Positions 5,781 to 13,444 of a DNA stretch of 50,490 nucleotides are shown one piece after another. Below the pieces are notes generated by a model, which saw only the letters and a list, made by a program, of their open reading frames with translations, did not search any database and had not been told where the DNA came from. A program made the position numbers and the translations under genes. This stretch comes from Candidatus Collierbacteria bacterium GW2011_GWB2_45_17 (GTDB taxonomy: Bacteria; Patescibacteriota; Microgenomatia; UBA1400; MFAQ01), in the NCBI GenBank assembly GCA_001001485.1, contig LCKO01000007.1, forward strand, positions 1-50,490, read 5' to 3'. Each line of letters opens with the position of its first letter. Within the stretch, counting starts at the first letter, position 1.

Positions 5781-7409
5781 ATGGAGAGTTTTTTAGTTGA
5801 TTTGATGGTGGTTTTTGTTTCAGCCGTTTTTTTTGGGATAGGATTTAGATTTTTTAAGCTACCCTCGATTGTGGGTCAGGTTTTGGCCGGTTTTGTGATG
5901 GGGATGTGGGGAGTGCTTGGCTTATCCAGCGTCGAGGCCATGAAATTTCTTTCGACTCTCGGGGTAACCCTGTTGCTGTTTTTAGTTGGTTTGGAAATGA
6001 ACTGGAAAGATATCCGACACTCAGGGAAAACAGTGTTTAAACTGTTTGTAGCCCAAACAATTTTGCTGTCGGGTGTTTTTGTAATTTTTGCAATTTGGGT
6101 TTTGGGTCTTTCATGGTTACCGGCCTTACTACTCTCAATCGCGTTGACCTTTAGCAGTACGATCGTGGTGGTTAAAACTTTGTCCGAGGGAAAAGACATT
6201 AAAGGTTTTGTTGGCAAGTTAAGTTTGGGTATGTTACTGCTCCAGGATCTGCTGGCGATTGTCTTACTGGCCTTAATTCCGGGTTTAAAAGAAGGTTTGA
6301 GCTCTGCCGTTTTGTCGATTTTGTTTCTAAAAATTGCCATTATTTTATTGGTTGTCAATGTCTTCGGACACTATTTAATCTCTTGGATCATGAAGTTTGC
6401 GATCAAGTCTTCCGAGGATTTGATCTTGTTTAGTTTGGTTTGGCTCTTTGGAGTCGTTTATTTTTCGACTAACGTACTTGAATTGACACCGGAAATTGGA
6501 GGGATATTGGCGGGTCTATCCTTGTCTACCAGCTGGGGCCACTACCAAATTGTCAGTAAAATTAAGACCTTACGCGATATTTTTCTAACCATATTTTTTG
6601 TGCTACTGGGGTTTGAGGTTGGCGCTGGCCCAGTGAATTGGTTCTTGGTGACGGAAATAGTTTTGATGGTAGTGGTGGGAAAGTTTTTGGTAACTGAGTT
6701 TACCGGCTGGTGCTGTGGGCTGAAAAGACGAGTTTCTTTTTCCGTCAGCATGAACATGACTCAGATTTCGGAGTTTGGCTTAATCGTGATGACCATTGGT
6801 TTCGGATCTCTTTTATGGGACAGTGAGCTGGTTTCGGCGGTGACGGTAGCCGGCCTTATCTCGATGGTACTGTCAACGATATTAATATCAAGCTCCTCGA
6901 AGATTTATAAATTCCTGTCAAAAGTATGGCCTCGATTATTTAAGTATGATGATCGAACTGGGGAAGCAGTCTCTTTTAAGAATCATGTGGTTCTTTTGGG
7001 TGGAGACAGAACGGGGAGAAGCATACTCTCGTTTCTGAAAAAGAACGGAGAGATAGTCTTGGTGGTAGATTTTAATCCAGAGATTGTGAGTCGATTGAAG
7101 AAGAGAGGGGAGGAGGTAATTTTTGCCGATGTGGCCGATCCTGATGTGGTCGAACTAACAAACATGAGAGAGGCAAAAATGGTGATATCCACCGTAAAAG
7201 ATGTCGACGATTCGTTGGCGCTTCTTACCGAGATGAAAACCAGGAGCTTAAAGGTGCCGATCATCGTGGATGCAGAGTCGGCTCAAGAAGCGGCCGAACT
7301 TTACCAAGCCGGCGCGTCGTATGTCATATTTCCGCATTTTGTCAGTGGTTTACATCTGGGATTGCTCATGAGAAAGTTTGAAAAGGAAATCTATGAAGGA
7401 GAGTTCTAG
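5781..7409 (+). CDS. Kef-type monovalent cation:proton antiporter (CPA2) with TrkA-N domain
   Basis: A 542-aa protein with about twelve membrane segments in the first 380 residues, typical of the Na+/H+ exchanger fold (CPA2), followed by a cytosolic Rossmann domain from about residue 400 (NHVVLLGGDRTGRSILSFL). Conserved CPA2 blocks include GQVLAGFVMGMWG, LLLFLVGLEMNW, FSSTIVVVKTL and LLLQDLLAIVLL. In the nucleotide-binding loop the order is GGDRTG rather than the canonical GxGxxG, so the second glycine is Asp and cofactor binding may be altered. It probably exports K+ or Na+ for protons. The next gene overlaps its 3' end by 17 bp. Confidence 0.9.
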   Translation: MESFLVDLMVVFVSAVFFGIGFRFFKLPSIVGQVLAGFVMGMWGVLGLSSVEAMKFLSTLGVTLLLFLVGLEMNWKDIRHSGKTVFKLFVAQTILLSGVFVIFAIWVLGLSWLPALLLSIALTFSSTIVVVKTLSEGKDIKGFVGKLSLGMLLLQDLLAIVLLALIPGLKEGLSSAVLSILFLKIAIILLVVNVFGHYLISWIMKFAIKSSEDLILFSLVWLFGVVYFSTNVLELTPEIGGILAGLSLSTSWGHYQIVSKIKTLRDIFLTIFFVLLGFEVGAGPVNWFLVTEIVLMVVVGKFLVTEFTGWCCGLKRRVSFSVSMNMTQISEFGLIVMTIGFGSLLWDSELVSAVTVAGLISMVLSTILISSSSKIYKFLSKVWPRLFKYDDRTGEAVSFKNHVVLLGGDRTGRSILSFLKKNGEIVLVVDFNPEIVSRLKKRGEEVIFADVADPDVVELTNMREAKMVISTVKDVDDSLALLTEMKTRSLKVPIIVDAESAQEAAELYQAGASYVIFPHFVSGLHLGLLMRKFEKEIYEGEF

Positions 7410-8277
7410 GACAAGAGTGGCAAAAGTATTGGGGGTGATCTTTTTGTCGTCTTTGGCTGGGTTGTTAGTAATAAAAATATTACAGCAGGGAGTTTATTCT
7501 AGTAAGCTGGGAATGAACATCGTCATTGTTGGGAAAGAAACAATGGCTCTACTGTTACTCAGGCCGGAAGAGGACGTGGTGGGCTGGGTGGATTTTCCTA
7601 GAAATCTAAAAGTGAAAATATATAATTCGGACGCCAAATATCCGGCTAACTCTCTTTGGAGTTATGGAGTGCTGGTGAAAAATCCTTACGAAGTGGTTGA
7701 AAAAACAGTTGGTTTGTCGATGGGAGTGGTGGTGGCTAAGACGGTCAGGATCGAGGCAGAGACTTCGATAGAAGGAGTACTGAAAGATTTATACAAAATA
7801 GGTCTAAAAACAAATCTGAGTCTGAAAGATCGCTTGATGATCAGGAAGTTTTTAGTAGAAACGGTGGCTTCAAAAAAGTTGTTAGAAATGGACATGCCAA
7901 CGAAGATTTTTGAGGTGCAGGTTGAACCAGATGGTAAGGAGTTTGTGAGTTTTAATTCAGTAGCCTCTTTGTGGACAAAAAATAAGTTTGTTTTGGAGTC
8001 CATACTGAGTGAAAATGTGGATTTGGTGGTGAATAATTTAACCGGACAGTCCGGTCTCGGGACTCAGGTGGCTAGACAGCTGGAGTCGACCGGCATGAGG
8101 GTGATTGAGGTCAAGTCTGACCAGGGAAGCGAGGTTACTGCCGGCAATGGTTGTTTCTTTAGTGTTTCAGGCAAATATCCCTTTACCGAGTCGTTGCTGG
8201 TTCAACAAATGAATTGTCTTGAATTTGGAAAAACGGAACAGGAAGGTGAAAAGGGGATTACCGTTTGGTTAAAGTAG
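7393..8277 (+). CDS. Membrane-anchored protein with a LytR_C-like C-terminal domain
   Basis: A 294-aa protein with an N-terminal membrane anchor (about residues 10-30, VLGVIFLSSLAGLLVIKIL) and an extracytoplasmic remainder. The C-terminal part (VDLVVNNLTGQSGLGTQVAR, then LESTGMRVIEVKSDQ) matches the pattern of LytR_C domains. The region after the anchor (MNIVIVGKETMALLLLRP, VDFPRNLKVKI) faintly recalls the start of LytR-CpsA-Psr wall-polymer ligases, but the usual Arg/Asp cluster is not obvious. ATG 7393 was chosen over a TTG at 7378 because AAGG lies 6 bp upstream. A cell-envelope role is inferred. It overlaps the antiporter gene and may be co-transcribed with it. Confidence 0.6.
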   Translation: MKESSRTRVAKVLGVIFLSSLAGLLVIKILQQGVYSSKLGMNIVIVGKETMALLLLRPEEDVVGWVDFPRNLKVKIYNSDAKYPANSLWSYGVLVKNPYEVVEKTVGLSMGVVVAKTVRIEAETSIEGVLKDLYKIGLKTNLSLKDRLMIRKFLVETVASKKLLEMDMPTKIFEVQVEPDGKEFVSFNSVASLWTKNKFVLESILSENVDLVVNNLTGQSGLGTQVARQLESTGMRVIEVKSDQGSEVTAGNGCFFSVSGKYPFTESLLVQQMNCLEFGKTEQEGEKGITVWLK

Positions 8278-8279
8278 AA

Positions 8280-8984
8280 CTAGGCTTCGTCTCCTACCAG
8301 AGGGTCGTAGAGTTCCAGTGGGGGACTCTCGCTGGACTCACCAGCCGACAGAGAGGGAAGGTGCTCTTTTTCATCCAAGGGGAAGGAGGGGATACCGTGA
8401 AGCCTTTTGGAGGTATGAACTTCTTGGACGAAAACCTGAGGATTTTTGGGATTGACCGACTTCATCACAGTTTTGTATTTATAGCCGGAACTGATGAGCT
8501 TTAAAAGGCGATGAGAGATATTGTCCGGTAGGTAGCCGATGAAAACTTTATCTTTGATCACCTTAACTTTGTGTTTTGAGGTGGTGAGCTCGACCGGTTC
8601 CCCTATATTGAGTAGAGAAAATACCTTCGGTTCTCCCTGACTAACTAAAGGGACAACTTTAGATTTACCAGGTTCTTCAATGAAGCTGACTGTTTGGAGG
8701 TAAGGGTTGGCCAATCCCTGTTTTTTATTGGACTTGAGACGAGTTAAATTGTTTTTGGCAATGTGATTGTGAGGATCTATGGTCAGGACTTTTTTGAAGT
8801 TCTCGATAGCCTTTTTATTTTGCTTAGCCATAGTGAGAGCAATGCCGAGCCGGTTGAGAGTGGGGATGTCGTCAGGGAGAAGTTCCAGAATTTCTTGGTT
8901 GAGAGAGATAGCCTCGTGCCAGTTCTTAGCGATGGCAGCTTTAATGGCGTTTTGTTGAAGGTCGTGCGAGTTGTCATTGTTCAT
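8280..8984 (-). CDS. TPR protein with an uncharacterised C-terminal domain
   Basis: A 234-aa soluble protein. Residues 8-85 form two to three tetratricopeptide repeats (AIAKNWHEAISLNQEILELL, then NRLGIALTMAKQNKKAIENF). Residues about 120-195 form a separate beta-rich domain (PVELTTSKHKVKVIKDKVF, IGYLPDNISHRLLKLISSGY) that resembles small nucleic-acid-binding beta barrels such as HIRAN, but the similarity is by eye only. The tail is acidic and proline-rich. Its stop is 2 bp from that of the converging LytR_C-like gene. It has one of the best promoters in the window (8993-9021). Confidence 0.65.
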   Translation of the reverse strand: MNNDNSHDLQQNAIKAAIAKNWHEAISLNQEILELLPDDIPTLNRLGIALTMAKQNKKAIENFKKVLTIDPHNHIAKNNLTRLKSNKKQGLANPYLQTVSFIEEPGKSKVVPLVSQGEPKVFSLLNIGEPVELTTSKHKVKVIKDKVFIGYLPDNISHRLLKLISSGYKYKTVMKSVNPKNPQVFVQEVHTSKRLHGIPSFPLDEKEHLPSLSAGESSESPPLELYDPLVGDEA

Positions 8985-8992
8985 TCTGAGAA

Positions 8993-9021
8993 ATGATAGT
9001 TAAGTTTAGTTCCCGTGTCAA
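8993..9021 (-). promoter_or_regulatory. Full sigma70-type promoter (TTGACA-17-TATCAT) of the TPR gene
   Basis: On the minus strand TTGACA (9021-9016) and TATCAT (8998-8993) are spaced by exactly 17 bp. The -10 ends 8 bp before ATG 8984. This is the clearest two-box promoter seen and again leaves almost no 5' leader. Confidence 0.8.
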
Positions 9022-9043
9022 GTAAAATGAGGGATTGCTACTG

Positions 9044-9052
9044 TGTTAAAAT
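9044..9052 (+). promoter_or_regulatory. Extended -10 promoter of yebC
   Basis: TGT-TAAAAT ends 6 bp before ATG 9059. No -35 consensus and no Shine-Dalgarno are present. It lies back-to-back with the promoter at 8993-9021. Confidence 0.6.
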
Positions 9053-9058
9053 CCAGTT

Positions 9059-9586
9059 ATGTCAGGACATTCTAAATGGTCGACGATTAAGCATCAAAAG
9101 GCGATAGAAGATAACAAAAGGGGTTCTATTTTTACTAAAATAGCCAAAAAGATCCATATAGCCGTTAAAAAAGGTGGTTCTGGAGACACAGACACAAATT
9201 CTTACTTGAGAGCTAGTGTGGAGGAAGCCAGATCGGTTAATATGCCGATGGAAAATATTAAAAGAGCGATTGATAAAGCTTTGGGTGTGGGTGGCGGAGT
9301 AATGGCGGAGGAGGTCGTTTATGAGGCTTATGGACCTTTGGGAGTGGGGATCTTGATTACGGTAGTTACGGATAACCGAAACAGAACCTCGGGTGAGATA
9401 AAGAATGTTTTGGACAAGCACGGAGCGAAGCTCGGTGGCCCTGGCTCGGTATCCTACATGAAGTCTATTTCCCCGATACCAACCGTGACCGTTCTTTCCG
9501 GAGAAGAAAAAACGAAGGTGCTGGAATTGTTGGATTTATTAACGGAATTGGACGATGTCGTCGAGATCTGGTCTAATCTGGCTTAA
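9059..9586 (+). CDS. yebC: YebC/PmpR-family protein, shortened
   Basis: The N-terminal signature MSGHSKWSTIKHQKAIEDNKR is followed by the helical domain I and the start of domain II (YEAYGPLGVGILITVVTDNRNRT, GGPGSVSY), which identify the YebC family. Members act as transcriptional regulators or as ribosome-associated factors easing polyproline stalling. The protein has only 175 residues against about 240 for the family. After GSVSYMKS it jumps to the C-terminal segment ending LLTELDDVVEIWSNLA, so about 60 residues of domains II/III are missing. I see no frameshift, so this looks like a natural short form. The next gene starts 2 bp after the stop. Confidence 0.9.
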   Translation: MSGHSKWSTIKHQKAIEDNKRGSIFTKIAKKIHIAVKKGGSGDTDTNSYLRASVEEARSVNMPMENIKRAIDKALGVGGGVMAEEVVYEAYGPLGVGILITVVTDNRNRTSGEIKNVLDKHGAKLGGPGSVSYMKSISPIPTVTVLSGEEKTKVLELLDLLTELDDVVEIWSNLA

Positions 9587-9588
9587 AG

Positions 9589-10416
9589 ATGTCTAAAAGA
9601 ACCCGCTTTATTTTGGTTGGTGGCCTGTTGGCTGTTTGTCTGTGGCTAACGACGATCGCACCGGTGGATTACCGATTTGGGTTGTATTTGACGGTTTCGG
9701 CTGTAGCATACATCCTCTCAGCGTGGGTGTTGTTTGATGATCTGAAAGGAGTAGAGTGGTTAACTCTAATGGTTTTACCGACCATGTTTACCTTAGGAAG
9801 CGGTCTGTTCTCCAATTTCTTGCCGTCTGCAGTCCCCAGAATGTTTGGTCGAGCCTTCCAATTGGAAAGTTCCATATTGCTGGCTGGAGTGTTTAAAATT
9901 ATGTACTTTGTTCTTTTTGCGGTGGGAATGTATGGCGTCTTACTAATTGAGAATATTTTCTCCGTAGCGTCAATCAGAACAATTCAGCTTTTTCGGGCGG
10001 CTAAATCGGTAAATTTTATACTGACTTTAATATCCTCACTCTTTTTCTACACCGTAGCACTAAGTTTTAAACTACCCTTTTGGTGGGTGATGGCTATGGT
10101 CTTTGTGACATCGTTGATATTGTGCTTTCCCAGCCTGTGGAGTGTGGATCTAAAAGGTGATCTGGTCAAAGATGCGACGCGATATTCCCTGGCAATGAGT
10201 TGGGTGATCGCGATGGCTTCCGTGGCGCTGTCGTTTTGGCCGGTAAAACCATTTATGGGAGGCTTAATGCTAACCTCGCTTCTTTATGGACTGCTGGGAA
10301 TCATGGAACAAAGATTGTCCACGAGAGTTTACGTGGAGAGTCTGTGGGAGTATGGGGTGACGGTAGCCATAATTATTGGGATTGGTTTCCTGACGACATC
10401 GTGGGTGGGAGGGTAA
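9589..10416 (+). CDS. Multi-pass membrane protein of unknown function
   Basis: A 275-aa, strongly hydrophobic protein with about eight predicted membrane segments and short loops. No catalytic motif or known transporter signature is visible, and I do not recognise the family. It starts 2 bp after the yebC stop with no Shine-Dalgarno, so it is probably expressed from the yebC promoter. A stretch of 8-bp tandem repeats begins just after its stop. Confidence 0.65.
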   Translation: MSKRTRFILVGGLLAVCLWLTTIAPVDYRFGLYLTVSAVAYILSAWVLFDDLKGVEWLTLMVLPTMFTLGSGLFSNFLPSAVPRMFGRAFQLESSILLAGVFKIMYFVLFAVGMYGVLLIENIFSVASIRTIQLFRAAKSVNFILTLISSLFFYTVALSFKLPFWWVMAMVFVTSLILCFPSLWSVDLKGDLVKDATRYSLAMSWVIAMASVALSFWPVKPFMGGLMLTSLLYGLLGIMEQRLSTRVYVESLWEYGVTVAIIIGIGFLTTSWVGG

Positions 10417-10420
10417 ACAA

Positions 10421-10452
10421 GAACTCAAGGAATCAAGAACTCTAGAACTCAA
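10421..10452 (+). repeat. 8-bp tandem repeat, intergenic locus
   Basis: Four units GAACTCAA, GGAATCAA, GAACTCTA and GAACTCAA follow in perfect register. This is the same unit as the coding repeat at 5093-5116. Confidence 0.75.
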
Positions 10453-10539
10453 GATGAGGATCGTGAATAATTATTTAGCTTTGATTTATGCGTGAGGAAT
10501 ATTTATTTTTTTAGACCGGAGGTCAAGGGAGGGGAGAGG

Positions 10540-10594
10540 GGCCTATAACAGTTATAGGCCTATAATTATCCTATAATAACTCGTAACCTATAAT
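10540..10594. repeat. Palindrome and CCTATAAT iteron cluster
   Basis: A perfect 21-bp palindrome (10-bp arms GGCCTATAAC/GTTATAGGCC around one A, 10540-10560) is followed by three direct CCTATAAT copies at 10559-10566, 10570-10577 and 10587-10594. Counting both palindrome arms, the CCTATAA core occurs five times in 53 bp. Confidence 0.8.
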
Positions 10595-10637
10595 AGTTTT
10601 CACGAAAGAGGATTCTTTTCACGGTTTTAGCAGGCTT

Positions 10638-10646
10638 TGTGGATAA
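10638..10646 (-). promoter_or_regulatory. DnaA box (perfect match)
   Basis: The plus strand reads TGTGGATAA, the exact complement of the consensus DnaA box TTATCCACA. It lies 44 bp after the iterons. A single 9-mer can occur by chance, so its meaning depends on the surrounding region. Confidence 0.45.
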
Positions 10647-11160
10647 CTGCTAGGGGTGATAGGCTTTGATACAGATATCGGGCATGATAGCAAAGGAGGG
10701 AGGTAGAGAGCGTGAAGGGAGGTTGATTTTTATTGATATTTAATTAATTGATAAAGCTTCATATATTTTAGTTAGTGTTACCTGGAGATAGAAGTAGCAG
10801 TCATTGTTTGATGTTCCCTATTTGTAGTTAGAGAAGAGGATTGAAAGAACGATAGACGATATGTCGCACAATAATACTTTTGCGACGTATCTCAAATACA
10901 CAGGCTGTAGAGAACTTAGTTTTATATTCTGTTGCTTGGTGTAGATAATCCCGAAACTGATCACTCGCCCCCTCTTTGGACTCAGTAGTCGTTCGATTCT
11001 TTTCCTTTTGAGGCCACCGGCCTTAATTTGGGAAATTCTATGTAAAAACCCGAAAATCAAGGCTATTTTTCCATGATCTTGTAACCATCAAAGTGTCCAG
11101 GAGCCGTTTTAGGGGTATTGTAGAGACGCGTTTTTTTAGGCATAGAAGACCGTGATTGTG

Positions 11161-11236
11161 TGTCATTCCCGCGAAGGCGGGAATCCATTAAGTAGGTATC
11201 AATTTATCTAGACCCCGGATCAGGTCCGGGGTGACA
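11161..11236. repeat. Double-hairpin intergenic repeat (BIME/REP-like)
   Basis: TGTCATTCCCGCGAAGGCGG begins a first hairpin (TTCCCGC/GCGGGAA). A second hairpin (GACCCCGGA/TCCGGGGT) ends in TGACA. The whole is bounded by the inverted ends TGTCA and TGACA. Elements of this kind are common, often repeated, intergenic units in many bacteria. Confidence 0.75.
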
Positions 11237-11464
11237 ATAGATATCACCCATTGAAAATATTCTGATAAATTTGAAAAATATTTTTGCTTGAATTAATTAT
11301 AAGTAATTTGGAATTTCACTGACGACAAATAACTATTGAAATTATTCGCAGTTAATTGCCTGTCTGGCCTTTGGACATCAATAGATTATGGGATATATAC
11401 CTATTTGGGCTTTTCCTGGTACCTCTCCCCTGCTCACCCATCCCATACTATTTTTCACGGCGTG

Positions 11465-11486
11465 AAAAACCCGCCTAGTTGGCGGG
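11465..11486 (-). terminator. Intrinsic terminator overlapping a stop codon
   Basis: On the minus strand CCCGCC-AACTA-GGCGGG is followed by TTTTT. The TAG stop of the upstream gene lies in the hairpin, so termination signal and coding end are fused. Confidence 0.85.
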
Positions 11487-11858
11487 TGGTTTTTCCATAA
11501 GACCATTGGCTTCTCCCCACTTGCCCTTGACTCTTTGAATCCAGCAGGCGACGGTTTCTCCTCTAAAGGTAAGTCGTCGCATGAGAGCTAATATTTCCAA
11601 TTGAGCTTCTAGAACGTCATCTTTTTTCTCGTCGTAGTTGTCGGTTATCCAACCGGTGACATAAAAGTCAGGCATGCCTCGGCTTTGATGGAACTCTTGC
11701 ACTTCCCAGACGACATTATTGGTACTGAGTGAGAAAACTTTTTCCGCTTTGGCTTGAATTTGGATCGCCATGCTGATGACGCGATCTCTAAACACTTGGA
11801 TCTCGCGATGATGATTGAGATTTTCAGGCATCTTATATCGAAGCAATAGTTCGTGCAT
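11475..11858 (-). CDS. Small soluble protein of unknown function
   Basis: A 127-aa protein beginning MHELLLRYKMPENLNHHREI, with a predicted mix of helices and strands and no membrane segment. I do not recognise it. A strong Shine-Dalgarno (AAGGAG, 5 bp before ATG 11858) and a terminator at its end support a real gene. It is the second gene of a two-gene operon, 29 bp downstream of the 160-aa gene. Both genes carry Shine-Dalgarno sites and an upstream promoter, unlike many neighbours, which may hint at a different origin. Confidence 0.65.
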   Translation of the reverse strand: MHELLLRYKMPENLNHHREIQVFRDRVISMAIQIQAKAEKVFSLSTNNVVWEVQEFHQSRGMPDFYVTGWITDNYDEKKDDVLEAQLEILALMRRLTFRGETVACWIQRVKGKWGEANGLMEKPPAN

Positions 11859-11887
11859 GGAATCTCCTTCTTGTTCTTGTAGTCAAA

Positions 11888-12370
11888 CTATTTTGACAGG
11901 GAGGTAACATTTAAAATTGTTTGTTTATGGCGTGCGAGTTGGGAACTTTTGATTTCTAGGCGTCGCTTCGCCAAAGCTTCTTTCTTGAGTTTGGCCATGT
12001 TGGCCGCAGTACAAATTGCTTGAACGGCTTTGGCAGAATTAGAAATGGCTATTTTCAGCCATTTTTCGGAGATTTGATCCGGTAAAAACTTGTTTCTTGA
12101 CCGGAGTAGGCCTCCACCACCAATACGGACGTTTTTATTGACGCCGTAGTCGACGTAGCCGTGAACTGTTAATGTTATGAATTTTGGAAAGCGTGGTCCA
12201 TGGCCGGTGTCCATGAGGACTATAACCATGCCATAGCCGACTTCGGTGTCAACCTTTATCTCGATACCTTGATAGTCTTCGGCAAATCCCCAACCCAATC
12301 TGAGCTTTTTAGTGGCCTTCTCGACAGCGTTGGCACACAGCTTTATTCTTCGATCATACTCTAGATTCAT
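11888..12370 (-). CDS. Protein of unknown function, first gene of a two-gene operon
   Basis: A 160-aa protein with a glycine-rich central part (VRIGGGGLLRSRNKFLP) and a basic, helical C-terminus (AKLKKEALAKRRLEIKSS). No known domain is recognised. ATG 12370 was chosen because AAGGAG lies 7 bp upstream and a TGT-TATAAT promoter further upstream; the longer frame to 12469 would run through that promoter. Function unknown; the basic tail would suit nucleic-acid binding, but this is a guess. Confidence 0.65.
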   Translation of the reverse strand: MNLEYDRRIKLCANAVEKATKKLRLGWGFAEDYQGIEIKVDTEVGYGMVIVLMDTGHGPRFPKFITLTVHGYVDYGVNKNVRIGGGGLLRSRNKFLPDQISEKWLKIAISNSAKAVQAICTAANMAKLKKEALAKRRLEIKSSQLARHKQTILNVTSLSK

Positions 12371-12401
12371 ATTCACTCTCCTTATGTAAATGTTCTGGGT
12401 A

Positions 12402-12410
12402 ATTATAACA
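12402..12410 (-). promoter_or_regulatory. Extended -10 promoter of the unknown two-gene operon
   Basis: On the minus strand TGT-TATAAT lies 31 bp before ATG 12370, leaving a true 5' leader that carries the Shine-Dalgarno AAGGAG. Confidence 0.65.
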
Positions 12411-12440
12411 GATGGGGAAAATCTGCGTCGCACAATAATT

Positions 12441-12449
12441 TGGTAAGAT
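12441..12449 (+). promoter_or_regulatory. Extended -10 promoter of the tyrosine recombinase gene
   Basis: TGG-TAAGAT ends 5 bp before the GTG start at 12455. No Shine-Dalgarno is present. Confidence 0.5.
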
Positions 12450-12454
12450 GAAGG

Positions 12455-13402
12455 GTGGCGAAGAAACAAGTAAATGATTTGAGCTTAAGAATACTAATCA
12501 AGAGGTATTTGAGTTTTATTGAGGTGGAAAAAAACTACTCCAAATTTACGATCCGTAACTACTCTCACTACCTCGGGATGTTCAGCAAATGGTTTGAAAA
12601 ATACTACGAACAAGAATATATCCAGAAACTGACAAGTGAGATGGTTCGAAAATATAGACTATATTTAGTCAAATACGAGAACTCAAACGCCCAGCGCCTC
12701 TCCCCTACTACCCAAAGTTACTATGTAATTGCTTTGCGGGCGTTTCTAAAATATTGCAGTAAAAAAGGCATTAAAACGCTTTCGGCAGAAAAGGTGGATC
12801 TGCCTAAACCCAGCGAGCACCAGATTAAGTTTCTTGACCGAGATCAGGTAGAAAGACTCTTGATGGCGCCTGATACATCCAACATAAGTGGCCTACGGGA
12901 TAGAACGATTTTGGAAGTGCTTTTTAGCACTGGACTACGTGTTTCGGAACTGGCTAAGTTAGACATCGATAAAATTGACTTGAAGGAGCGGGAGTTTGGG
13001 ATACTGGGCAAGGGGCGGCGAATGAGGCTGGTATTTCTCTCCGAACGAGCGACGACCTGGTTGGGTAGGTACCTAAATGCCAGAACCGACCCCTTTCGTG
13101 CTCTTTGGGTGCGGATTCCCAAAAGTGGTGACTGGGATCCGACGATGGGAAACGAAAAAGCCAGGCTCTCTATTCGTGGTATCCAGAGGATAGTAGAGAA
13201 GTATCGACGGTCGGCAGGACTACCGATAAAAGTCAGTCCTCACGTGCTCCGACATAGTTTTGCCACGACATTGCTTCAGCAAGGAGCCGATTTGAGGAGT
13301 GTTCAGGAAATGCTGGGACACAAGAATGTAGCCACGACACAGATCTATACCCACGTCACCAATCCCCAACTGAAAAAGATCCACGACCAATTTTTAAAAT
13401 AA
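12455..13402 (+). CDS. Tyrosine recombinase of the XerC/XerD type
   Basis: A 315-aa recombinase with an N-terminal SAM-like core-binding domain (about residues 10-105) and a C-terminal catalytic domain. All active-site residues are visible: Arg162 (TGLRVSEL), Lys186 (GKGRRMR), His263 and Arg266 (HVLRHSFAT), His289 (LGHKN) and the nucleophile Tyr298 (TQIYTHV). The length and the closing SVQEMLGHKNVATTQIYTHV fit chromosome-dimer-resolving Xer enzymes. It could instead belong to an integrative element, since a RAYT follows directly. It starts with GTG, directly behind an extended -10 box. Confidence 0.9.
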   Translation: MAKKQVNDLSLRILIKRYLSFIEVEKNYSKFTIRNYSHYLGMFSKWFEKYYEQEYIQKLTSEMVRKYRLYLVKYENSNAQRLSPTTQSYYVIALRAFLKYCSKKGIKTLSAEKVDLPKPSEHQIKFLDRDQVERLLMAPDTSNISGLRDRTILEVLFSTGLRVSELAKLDIDKIDLKEREFGILGKGRRMRLVFLSERATTWLGRYLNARTDPFRALWVRIPKSGDWDPTMGNEKARLSIRGIQRIVEKYRRSAGLPIKVSPHVLRHSFATTLLQQGADLRSVQEMLGHKNVATTQIYTHVTNPQLKKIHDQFLK

Positions 13403-13406
13403 ATTG

Positions 13407-13429
13407 CCTACGAGGAGAGTCCTTGAAGG
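13407..13429. repeat. REP palindrome (family C), copy 1: left flank of the RAYT gene
   Basis: Arms CCTACGAGGA and TCCTTGAAGG surround a central GAG. It lies 4 bp after the recombinase stop and 15 bp before the RAYT start. It is identical to copy 4 on the other side of the RAYT gene. Confidence 0.9.
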
Positions 13430-13444
13430 TGTATAAATATACTT

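Larger units (their letters stand above)
10417..11464. other. 1.05-kb non-coding region
   Basis: No convincing gene is found here on either strand. The region contains an 8-bp tandem repeat (10421-10452), a perfect palindrome and CCTATAAT iterons (10540-10594), a DnaA-box match (10638-10646), an AT-rich stretch (about 10725-10790), an inverted repeat GTCGCA/TGCGAC (about 10863-10886) and a double-hairpin intergenic repeat (11161-11236). It is by far the largest gap in an otherwise dense sequence. Confidence 0.7.

Noticed and set aside
10818-11060. 80-aa minus-strand open frame in the non-coding kilobase
   Set aside because: No promoter, no Shine-Dalgarno and no recognisable domain; composition looks random and basic.
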